The notes under the pieces are model-generated. The model was not told the DNA's origin. It made no database searches and was given only the letters and a program-made list of their open reading frames with translations. This document shows, one piece after another, positions 8,773 to 14,713 of a stretch of DNA of 20,730 nucleotides (positions are counted from its first letter, which is position 1; each line of letters starts with the position of its first letter). Position numbers and translations under genes: made by a program. Source of the stretch: Smithella sp. D17 (GTDB taxonomy: Bacteria > Desulfobacterota > Syntrophia > Syntrophales > Smithellaceae); NCBI GenBank assembly GCA_000753945.1, contig JQOA01000143.1, positions 1 through 20,730 of the forward strand. The letters are read 5' to 3'.

Positions 8773-8827
8773 GTTTTTTATTCGGGCCGATATTTATTAT
8801 TTGTAATCCTTAACGGATTTCACAATT

Positions 8828-8913
8828 TGGCGGAGGGAGCAGGATTCGCCCGGCATACGCCGGGCGTCCGGCAGGGAACCCCGGCGTATGCCTGGGTATG
8901 CCGGACGAACCCG
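8828..8913 (-). pseudogene. tRNA-Ser(TGA) 3'-end duplicate split by palindromes in the T-loop
   Basis: Bases 8828-8848 repeat the CCA, acceptor and T-arm half of the intact tRNA-Ser(TGA) at 8947-8967 exactly. A 59-base insertion (8849-8907) follows, then AACCCG (8908-8913), after which similarity stops. The insertion point matches the one at 8605/8606: between T-loop bases 55 and 56. Its first 16 bases form CCCGGC-ATAC-GCCGGG; the rest is a larger hairpin with perfect 9-bp arms CGTCCGGCA (8865-8873) and TGCCGGACG (8899-8907), with a further copy of the CCGGCGTATGCC core nested inside. Confidence 0.85.
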
Positions 8914-8946
8914 CATGATATCCTGTCCGTACCGCTTCTAATTTTC

Positions 8947-9032
8947 TGGCGGAGGGAGCAGGATTCGAACCCGCGAGACTTTCATCCAACGGTTTTCAAG
9001 ACCGCCGCCATCGACCACTCGGCCATCCCTCC
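8947..9032 (-). tRNA. tRNA-Ser (anticodon TGA)
   Basis: An 86-nt gene with encoded CCA. Acceptor GGAGGGA/TCCCTCC, discriminator G, anticodon stem GCGGT/ACCGT around CTTGAAA, anticodon TGA. The variable arm is rather short for tRNA-Ser but present. The T-arm GCGGG-TTCGAAT-CCTGC contains a G-T pair. Its 5' end lies only two bases past the stop codon of the GIY-YIG gene, so the tRNA is probably processed from a transcript running through that gene and serS. Confidence 0.95.
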
Positions 9033-9034
9033 AT

Positions 9035-9292
9035 TTATTTTATCATACTTTCAATGATTCGTTTTTTAATATCTTTTCTGCCATCACTGCTTTTTAAATA
9101 TTCTTCTCTTCTCGCTGTTTCCTCTTTTGTGTTATAGGCTTCATAACACAATAACTTCATTGGTAACCGGTGTTTTGTAGATTCTACATTTCCTCTTAGA
9201 TGTTCTGAAAATCTTCTTTCAATATTGCCCGTCATCCCAACATAAAATTCTTTGTCCAGTTCGCTCTGCAATATATAAACGTAATACATCAT
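9035..9292 (-). CDS. Small GIY-YIG nuclease family protein
   Basis: 85 aa from the ATG at 9292 (ATG 9289 and TTG 9295 are adjacent alternatives; none has a clear Shine-Dalgarno). The GIY-YIG domain fills the protein: YYVYILQS (3-10), FYVGMT (16-21), the conserved Arg in ERRFSEHLRG (25-34), and the Glu-bearing helix EETARREEYLKSSDGR (57-72). These one-domain proteins resemble the catalytic part of UvrC and homing nucleases; cellular roles are mostly unknown. The setting is unusual: the gene lies between a partial tRNA-Ser(TGA) 5' half with palindromes and the intact tRNA-Ser(TGA), all on one strand. The stop codon is two bases from the tRNA. A homing-type role at tRNA-Ser is inferred from position only. 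Confidence 0.88.
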   Translation of the reverse strand: MMYYVYILQSELDKEFYVGMTGNIERRFSEHLRGNVESTKHRLPMKLLCYEAYNTKEETARREEYLKSSDGRKDIKKRIIESMIK

Positions 9293-9312
9293 CAAAGACC
9301 AATTGAAGGTTT

Positions 9313-9348
9313 CGCCCGGTTCTTACCGGGCGCCCGGCGTATGCCGGG
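9313..9348. repeat. 36-bp double-hairpin palindrome abutting a tRNA-Ser half
   Basis: Two adjacent perfect hairpins: CGCCCGGT/ACCGGGCG (9313-9332, 20 bases, loop TCTT) and CCCGGC-GTAT-GCCGGG (9333-9348, 16 bases). The 16-base hairpin touches the duplicated tRNA segment with no spacer. The 16+20 architecture and 36-base total equal those of the insertion at 8606-8641. Confidence 0.85.
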
Positions 9349-9387
9349 TCAAGACCGCCGCCATAGACCACTCGGCCATCCCTCCAT
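9349..9387 (-). pseudogene. tRNA-Ser(TGA) 5'-half duplicate
   Basis: These 39 bases match 8996-9034 with a single difference (9365 versus 9012). They cover two bases upstream of the tRNA plus acceptor 5' strand, D-arm and anticodon arm up to and including the anticodon TGA; the copy breaks between positions 36 and 37. The distance to the intact copy is 353 bp. There is no 3' half, so this copy cannot make a tRNA. It starts about 30 bases after the serS stop codon. Confidence 0.85.
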
Positions 9388-9416
9388 AAATAACATATTT
9401 CCTTTAAGATTGCTTC

Positions 9417-10691
9417 TTAAGGAGTAATTCGTTCCAGTCCTCTCATATAGGGACGCAAAGCTTCCGGTATGATAACACTTCCATCAGCCTGCTGATAATT
9501 TTCCAGTATCGCCACAACAGTTCTGCCGACAGCAAGACCGGATCCATTTAATGTATGTACAAACTCAACCTTACCGCTTTCTTTTCGACGAAACCGAATA
9601 GATGCGCGGCGCGCCTGAAAATCTTCAAAATTGCTGCATGAAGAAATTTCCCGATACGTATTTTGTCCCGGCATCCAGGCTTCCACATCATAAGTCTTGG
9701 CTGAAGAAAACCCCAGATCAGCCGTGCAAAGGCAAACAGTGCGATAAGCAATTCCTAGTTTTTTAAGAACTTCTTCCGCATTGGCAGTCAGTTTTTCCAA
9801 CTCGTCATAAGAAGTTTCCGGCCGGGAAAACTTCACCATTTCCACTTTATTGAACTGATGCTGACGGATCAATCCCCGTGTATCTTTGCCGTAGGATCCG
9901 GCTTCCGAACGGAAACAGGGAGAATAAGCTACTAAATAAACAGGCAGCTTCTCTTCTTCCAGAATTTCTTCGCGGTAAATATTGGTTACCGGAACTTCCG
10001 CTGTCGGAATCAGATAATATTCCATACCTTCAATTTTAAAAAGATCTTCCTTAAATTTCGGCAACTGACCGGTACCGGTCATGCTTTCGGCATTGACCAT
10101 AAAAGGTGTCAACACTTCCGTGTAACCGTGCTTTTCCGTATGCAAATCCAGCATAAAATTGAACAGCGCTCTCTCAAGCTGAGCCCCTGCACCTCGATAA
10201 ACTGTAAAACGTGCTCCGGTTATTTTTGCACCACGCGCGAAATCCAGAATATTCAAGCTTTCGCCAAGTTCAAAATGCTGTTTGGGTTCAAAACTGAAAA
10301 CCGGTTTTTCACCCCAGGTACGCACAACCGGATTATCTTCGGAGCTCAGGCCCTGCGGAACAGATTCATGCTGAATATTCGGTACAATCATGACAAAAGA
10401 ATTAAGTTCTTCTTCCGTCACTTTAAGACTTTCGTCATATTCTTTTATCTTTGTCGAAACGTCTCCCATCTTCTCGATAAGAGCCGAGGCGTCCTCTTTC
10501 TTTTTCTTGAGTTCGCCAACTTGCTTAGAAACACTATTGCGCTCATTGCGAAGCGTTTCCACCGCCTGCAAAATGTCGCGTCTCTTCGAGTCCAGAGCCA
10601 AAAATCGATCAAAATCTATTTTCTGACCGCGTTCATCCATTTTTTTACGGACAAGATCGATATTTTGTCTTAAATACTTAATATCTAACAT
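9417..10691 (-). CDS. serS: Seryl-tRNA synthetase
   Basis: 424 aa from ATG 10691 (MLDIKYLRQN), preceded by AAAGG; an upstream in-frame extension to 10748 is not needed and is unlike the family. The N-terminal helical arm (about 25-105, charged, coiled coil) binds the long variable arm of tRNA-Ser. Class II catalytic motifs follow: TAEVPVTN near 230, motif 2 FRSEAGSYGKDTRGL near 261-275 with the serine-specific HQFNKVEM, and motif 3 NGSGLAVGRT near 382-391. The enzyme attaches serine to tRNA-Ser in the cytoplasm. Two tRNA-Ser genes lie directly downstream on the same strand with no terminator between, so synthetase and substrates may share a transcript. Confidence 0.97.
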   Translation of the reverse strand: MLDIKYLRQNIDLVRKKMDERGQKIDFDRFLALDSKRRDILQAVETLRNERNSVSKQVGELKKKKEDASALIEKMGDVSTKIKEYDESLKVTEEELNSFVMIVPNIQHESVPQGLSSEDNPVVRTWGEKPVFSFEPKQHFELGESLNILDFARGAKITGARFTVYRGAGAQLERALFNFMLDLHTEKHGYTEVLTPFMVNAESMTGTGQLPKFKEDLFKIEGMEYYLIPTAEVPVTNIYREEILEEEKLPVYLVAYSPCFRSEAGSYGKDTRGLIRQHQFNKVEMVKFSRPETSYDELEKLTANAEEVLKKLGIAYRTVCLCTADLGFSSAKTYDVEAWMPGQNTYREISSCSNFEDFQARRASIRFRRKESGKVEFVHTLNGSGLAVGRTVVAILENYQQADGSVIIPEALRPYMRGLERITP

Positions 10692-10790
10692 ACTTAACCT
10701 TTTGAATCTTTTGCTGGTTTTACCGGCCAAGACTGGTTTTCCTATCATTTTGGAATCTTGAAGTCAATGATTTTGTCTGAGGGGCTTATA

Positions 10791-12374
10791 TTATGAACTG
10801 GTTAATTTCCTTTTGACCATATTGACAACAGCATGCATTTCCGGGCTTTTCATAAAAAAAGCACAGATAAAGAAAACGACGGCCCCTATAATAATGGAAG
10901 TCGTAAGATACAGTAATCTTATTTTAAATGCGGCATAAGTATTCCAGGGATTTAGTAAATCAAAAAGAAAGATCGCCGCCAGCATAAAAAGAGTTGATAT
11001 TATAATTTTAAAAATTGATACAAAAAAAGAGCGGTCGAGATATATCCCAATTTTTCTTTTTAAGACAAAAGCCAGGACAAGGACATTGACGGAGGCTGCA
11101 ATTGAACCAGCCAGAGCAATACCACTATGCTTTAAAGGATACATCAAGGCAAGGGCAGCCAGCACATTCACTATCAATGTAACAATGGCAGCTTTGAGTG
11201 GCCATTTGGAATCCTGCAGGGAATAGAAAGAAGAAACAAATACGCGGATGGTTGCAAAAGCCCAAAGACCAAGCGCGTAACACAATAAAGCCTGACTTGT
11301 ATAAACGGCGGCTCGAGTATCAAAAGCGCCACGTTGAAACAAGACGGAAATAATCGGCAGGTTCAGAGCCATTAAAGCGACCATGGCCGGAATGGTTAAA
11401 AAAAGCATCAGGCGCAGAGAAAAAGAAATGCTCGATTTTAATTCATCAATTTTACCGGCAGCAACATGACTGGAAAAACTGGGCAAAGCCGCCGTTCCAA
11501 TGGCAATGGCAAATACTCCCAGTGGCAATTCCATAACTCTGTCGGCATAAAAAAGATAGGTTACAGAACCGCCCGGAAGCAATGAAGCCAAAACAGTCCC
11601 AACAACAACATTGATAGTCGTTACACCGGCACCCAGGATGGCCGGAATCATTAACAGGCCTATCTGTTTAATTCCAGGATGGTGCAGGTTTACTATAAGT
11701 TTCAGTTTGAAACCGAAATTCCTTAAAAAAGGCCACTGCAAGGCCAGTTGCAGAAAACCTCCAATCAGGACTCCCACTGCCAAAGCTGTAATAGGTTCGG
11801 CAAAAAAGGGACGCAAAGTAAACGCCGCCGCAATCATGGCAATGTTTAACATTACCGGAGAGAGCGCAGGTGCCGCAAAATGTCTGAATGAATTTAAAAT
11901 GCCCATGCATAAAGCGACAAGCGCAACAAAAAATATATAAGGAAACATCAGACGGTTCAAGAAAACAGCCAGTGAAAACTTCTGAGGATCGGAAATGAAA
12001 CCGGGAGCGATTACTCCGACAATCAGAGGAGAGAAGAGAATGCCCAACACCGATACAACGACTAAAATTATGGAAAGGATGGTAAAAGCATTGTTAGCCA
12101 GTTCGATGGCTTCCTCTTTTGTTTTTTTCTGGAGGTACTCGGTAAAAACAGGAACAAAGGAAATGGTTAGAGATCCCTCACCCAGCAGACGTCTGAGCAT
12201 GTTCGGAATTCGAAAAGCCACCCAGAACGCGTCAGTCATCCAATTAGCGCCAAAAAAAGCGGCGATAACAATATCTCTCAGCATTCCAGAAATACGGCTG
12301 ACCATCGTTGCCGCACCCACAATTCCGGCAGCTTTGGCGACTTTGGCGTTTTCCGAATTTTTTGTTTTTTCCAT
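10791..12374 (-). CDS. murJ: Lipid II flippase MurJ (MviN family)
   Basis: 527 aa from ATG 12374. The N-terminus SRISGMLRDIVIAAFFG and the following WMTDAFWVAFRIPNMLRRLLGEGSLTISFVPVF are the MurJ hallmark, including the conserved Arg/Asp residues of the central cavity. About 14 hydrophobic segments run through the protein. It moves lipid II across the inner membrane for peptidoglycan synthesis. It follows the DUF167 gene by 67 bases and precedes serS by 99 bases on the same strand, so the group may be one operon. Confidence 0.95.
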   Translation of the reverse strand: MEKTKNSENAKVAKAAGIVGAATMVSRISGMLRDIVIAAFFGANWMTDAFWVAFRIPNMLRRLLGEGSLTISFVPVFTEYLQKKTKEEAIELANNAFTILSIILVVVSVLGILFSPLIVGVIAPGFISDPQKFSLAVFLNRLMFPYIFFVALVALCMGILNSFRHFAAPALSPVMLNIAMIAAAFTLRPFFAEPITALAVGVLIGGFLQLALQWPFLRNFGFKLKLIVNLHHPGIKQIGLLMIPAILGAGVTTINVVVGTVLASLLPGGSVTYLFYADRVMELPLGVFAIAIGTAALPSFSSHVAAGKIDELKSSISFSLRLMLFLTIPAMVALMALNLPIISVLFQRGAFDTRAAVYTSQALLCYALGLWAFATIRVFVSSFYSLQDSKWPLKAAIVTLIVNVLAALALMYPLKHSGIALAGSIAASVNVLVLAFVLKRKIGIYLDRSFFVSIFKIIISTLFMLAAIFLFDLLNPWNTYAAFKIRLLYLTTSIIIGAVVFFICAFFMKSPEMHAVVNMVKRKLTSS

Positions 12375-12441
12375 AATGAGTTAGCTTAATACAACATGTT
12401 GCCCTTATAGCACTATAAGGAATGAATTACGACGTGATAAT

Positions 12442-12753
12442 CTAATTGGTTTTGCAGATATTATTTATTTTCGTTTCCAATTCCACCTTACTTATATCTT
12501 TAACCATAATTGTTTTTTTTCGTGATTTCGCGCCGGAAGCTATTTCCAACTGGCTTTTCTTTAGTCCCAGTTCTTTGGCTAATAATTTTATGCAAGCCTC
12601 GTTGGCCGCTCCTTCTACAGGTGGCACGGTAACCTTGACTTTTAAAGCGCCTTCCTGCACACCCACTATTTCTACACGGGAAGCGTGCGGGATTACGTGA
12701 ATATCAAAAGTCAGGCCTTTTTTTGACTCTCTCAAAAAAACCATATCAGTCAA
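12442..12753 (-). CDS. DUF167 (YggU) family protein
   Basis: 103 aa from TTG 12753, which has AAAGGA at an ideal eight-base spacing; the in-frame ATG 12744 lies too far from that site. The family core is complete: VIPHASRVEIVG, LKVKVTVPPVEGAANEACIKLLA, and SGAKSRKKTIMV. The biochemical role of DUF167 is unknown. It commonly sits next to yggT, as it does here (23-base gap). Confidence 0.92.
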   Translation of the reverse strand: MTDMVFLRESKKGLTFDIHVIPHASRVEIVGVQEGALKVKVTVPPVEGAANEACIKLLAKELGLKKSQLEIASGAKSRKKTIMVKDISKVELETKINNICKTN

Positions 12754-12776
12754 AGGAATTTTCCTTTCTCAAAGAA

Positions 12777-13073
12777 TTAGAGATGACTGGCCAGTTGAAT
12801 AATAGTTTCCACAAGAAAATATTTTAAAAAGACAATCGCCAGGATAACTATAATAGGTGAAATATCGATCCCTACATTGCGCATAGGTAATTTTCTGCGA
12901 ATAGGTTGCAGAACCGGTTCGGTAACACGATACAAAAAGACCACGATCTGATTATAGGGATCAGGATTAACCCATGATATCACGGCACGGAAAATAATAA
13001 TCCACATGTACAGGGTTAGAACAATATCAATGACTTTCGCCAGCGCAATAATTAAATTACTTAAAACAAACAT
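12777..13073 (-). CDS. YggT family membrane protein
   Basis: 98 aa from ATG 13073. Two hydrophobic segments (about 5-35 and 70-95) flank the family signature: FRAVISWVNPDPYNQIVVFL, then TEPVLQPIRRKLP and GIDISPIIVILAIVFLK. It is a single-repeat YggT protein, an integral inner-membrane protein of poorly defined function that has been linked to osmotic stress and division-associated gene clusters. It precedes the DUF167 gene by 23 bases. Confidence 0.93.
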   Translation of the reverse strand: MFVLSNLIIALAKVIDIVLTLYMWIIIFRAVISWVNPDPYNQIVVFLYRVTEPVLQPIRRKLPMRNVGIDISPIIVILAIVFLKYFLVETIIQLASHL

Positions 13074-13098
13074 TAAAACCTCTCTAATCGATTGGTGT

Positions 13099-13734
13099 TC
13101 AGTCTTTTCTGTTAACTACCGCTGAAATTGATGCAGCGAATTTATCCAGAAACATATTAAACTCGTCCGGTCTTTCCAACATGACCATGTGACCGGCGCC
13201 GGTAACTATTTCCAGCCTTGCTCCATTAATGTTTGCGGCAAGTTGACGGGAAAAATCCGGCGGTGTCATTTTATCTTCTGCTCCACAGATGATACAAGCA
13301 GGCACGTTGATTTTACATATTTCTTCAGTCAAGTCCAGGTTATTGCACGCCACAAGATCTCCATATAAAATATCAACTTTTGATTGGGTAATGCTTCTTC
13401 GCAGCGGGTCGGATAATTTGGCGCGGTTTTCCTTAGCCAGTGAATGTGCTATGAGCACAGTATTTTTCAAGTCGAGGATATCCAGTAATTTCCTTATCCA
13501 AAGACAGTAGGCCTTCACATCTGACTCTCCGCTGCCACCGGAGTGGCCATGCCCGGGAAGATCAAGTGCAACTATGTTATATTTTTTATGCAGTCGGGCA
13601 TATTGATGCGACCAGGCGGTATGATCACTGCCGGAACCATGAATAAAGAAAAGGCTTTGTTTGTGTGCATCAAAATCGACAGCACTTACCCAGCAAGCAA
13701 TTTTTACCGATTCAACATCAGAAAATTTTAACAT
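13099..13734 (-). CDS. Alpha/beta hydrolase with an internal deletion
   Basis: 211 aa from ATG 13734, with AAGGATAAAG upstream. Visible features are the oxyanion-region HGSGSDHTAW (32-41), LDLPGHGHS (58-65), the nucleophile elbow IAHSLA (S98), an acid in CGAEDKMTP (D154) and GAGHMVMLERP (H182). Homologues read roughly GHSxGG and then some 45-50 residues before a segment like the AKENRAKLSDPLRR that follows S98 here. The strand and helices after the elbow are therefore missing and the final glycine of the elbow is gone, in frame. The remaining triad residues are present, but the fold is probably impaired. It lies 25 bases upstream of yggT. Substrate unknown. Confidence 0.85.
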   Translation of the reverse strand: MLKFSDVESVKIACWVSAVDFDAHKQSLFFIHGSGSDHTAWSHQYARLHKKYNIVALDLPGHGHSGGSGESDVKAYCLWIRKLLDILDLKNTVLIAHSLAKENRAKLSDPLRRSITQSKVDILYGDLVACNNLDLTEEICKINVPACIICGAEDKMTPPDFSRQLAANINGARLEIVTGAGHMVMLERPDEFNMFLDKFAASISAVVNRKD

Positions 13735-13800
13735 ATTTACTTTATCCTTTAAAAACTAAGTATCATAAAAGCGAATTTTTGTGCAATGGAAGAATCACCT

Positions 13801-13893
13801 ATGAAAAAACTTGACCGGATTTGTGTTAACAAGATAAAAGGAGGAAATGACGGAATAATTATTGTGGAGGAATTAGACTATGTTCAAAGGTAA
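13801..13893 (+). CDS. Possible 30-codon leader ORF overlapping proC
   Basis: An ATG at 13801 with GGAAG about eight bases before it opens a 30-codon frame (MKKLDRICVNKIKGGNDGII...) that ends in TAA at 13891-13893, overlapping the proC start. Inside it, GGAGGAAATG followed by ACG GAA TAA makes a second three-codon frame. No homology is recognised and the frame may be chance. Confidence 0.25.
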   Translation: MKKLDRICVNKIKGGNDGIIIVEELDYVQR

Positions 13894-14698
13894 GAGGGTA
13901 GCAATCATTGGCGGCGGGAAAATGGGAAGTATCATTGCCGAAGGTTTAATTGCGCAGAAAATTGTTCCCGCTAAAAATATCATTGTTACGGACATTGACG
14001 CCGCAAGGCTTAAATCACTCCGTTCTTCTTTAAAATTAAAAGTTTCTCATGATAATGAAAAAACCGTCAAAGATGCGGATATAATAATACTTGCCGTTAA
14101 ACCGCAAAATATGGCCGCAACACTCCAGGGAATAAGCCCCGCTATTAATAAATCAAAAATAGTGATTTCCATTGCTGCAGGAATCACAACAAATTTTATT
14201 GAAAAATTCTTCACCAAAGGAGTTCGGGTTATCAGGGTAATGCCCAATACACCGGCGCTTATTGGCGAGGGAGCAACGGCCGTGGCCAAAGGAAGCTGCG
14301 CCAAGAAAAGCGATGTCAAATTGGCGCATGCTATTTTTAATGCCGTCGGCATCAGCGTTGAAGTCGAGGAAGCTCTCATCGATGCGGTAACCGGCCTGAG
14401 CGGCAGCGGTCCAGCTTATTGTTTTTTGATAATTGAAGCGCTTATCGACGCCGGAGAACAAATGGGTCTGCCGCGGGATTTGGCTGCAAAACTTGCCATG
14501 CAAACCATGCTGGGAGCCGCCCGCCTCTGTATCCACAGCGATAAACAGCCGGCGCAATTAAGGGAGATGGTTACATCGCCCGGAGGCACTACAGTTGCCG
14601 GGCTCAAAGCGCTGGAAGAAGGGAAAATCCGGTCAACCATTATTTCCGCCGTCAAAGCAGCGACAAAAAGATCTAAAGAATTAGCCAGCGGTAAATAA
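13880..14698 (+). CDS. proC: Pyrroline-5-carboxylate reductase
   Basis: 272 aa from ATG 13880 with GTGGAGGAA nine bases upstream. The N-terminal Rossmann fold shows AIIGGGKMG (8-16), and ILAVKPQNM closes the dinucleotide domain. The C-terminal catalytic/dimerisation domain carries GLSGSGPAYCF (about 173-183) and TSPGGTTVAGL (about 231-241), both family signatures. It performs the last step of proline synthesis, reducing pyrroline-5-carboxylate with NAD(P)H in the cytoplasm. Transcribed alone, divergent from the hydrolase-yggT group and convergent with the RNase gene, with 15 bases between stops. Confidence 0.97.
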   Translation: MFKGKRVAIIGGGKMGSIIAEGLIAQKIVPAKNIIVTDIDAARLKSLRSSLKLKVSHDNEKTVKDADIIILAVKPQNMAATLQGISPAINKSKIVISIAAGITTNFIEKFFTKGVRVIRVMPNTPALIGEGATAVAKGSCAKKSDVKLAHAIFNAVGISVEVEEALIDAVTGLSGSGPAYCFLIIEALIDAGEQMGLPRDLAAKLAMQTMLGAARLCIHSDKQPAQLREMVTSPGGTTVAGLKALEEGKIRSTIISAVKAATKRSKELASGK

Positions 14699-14713
14699 TG
14701 GCGATTTTATTTC

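Noticed and set aside
8849..8907. Rho-independent terminator for the tRNA-Ser(TGA) transcript
   Set aside because: Strong hairpins but no T-run follows on either strand; the precise break in the tRNA copy is better explained by insertion.
8527..9057. Short ORFs across the tRNA cluster
   Set aside because: They read through tRNA genes and palindromes in frames without domain similarity.
8606..9348. CRISPR array reading of the repeated GC-rich palindromes
   Set aside because: Spacing is irregular, flanks are tRNA pieces, no repeat-spacer periodicity and no cas gene nearby.
10692..10748. N-terminal extension of SerS by 19 residues
   Set aside because: The internal ATG at 10691 has a ribosome site and matches the conserved MLDIKYLR start of the family.
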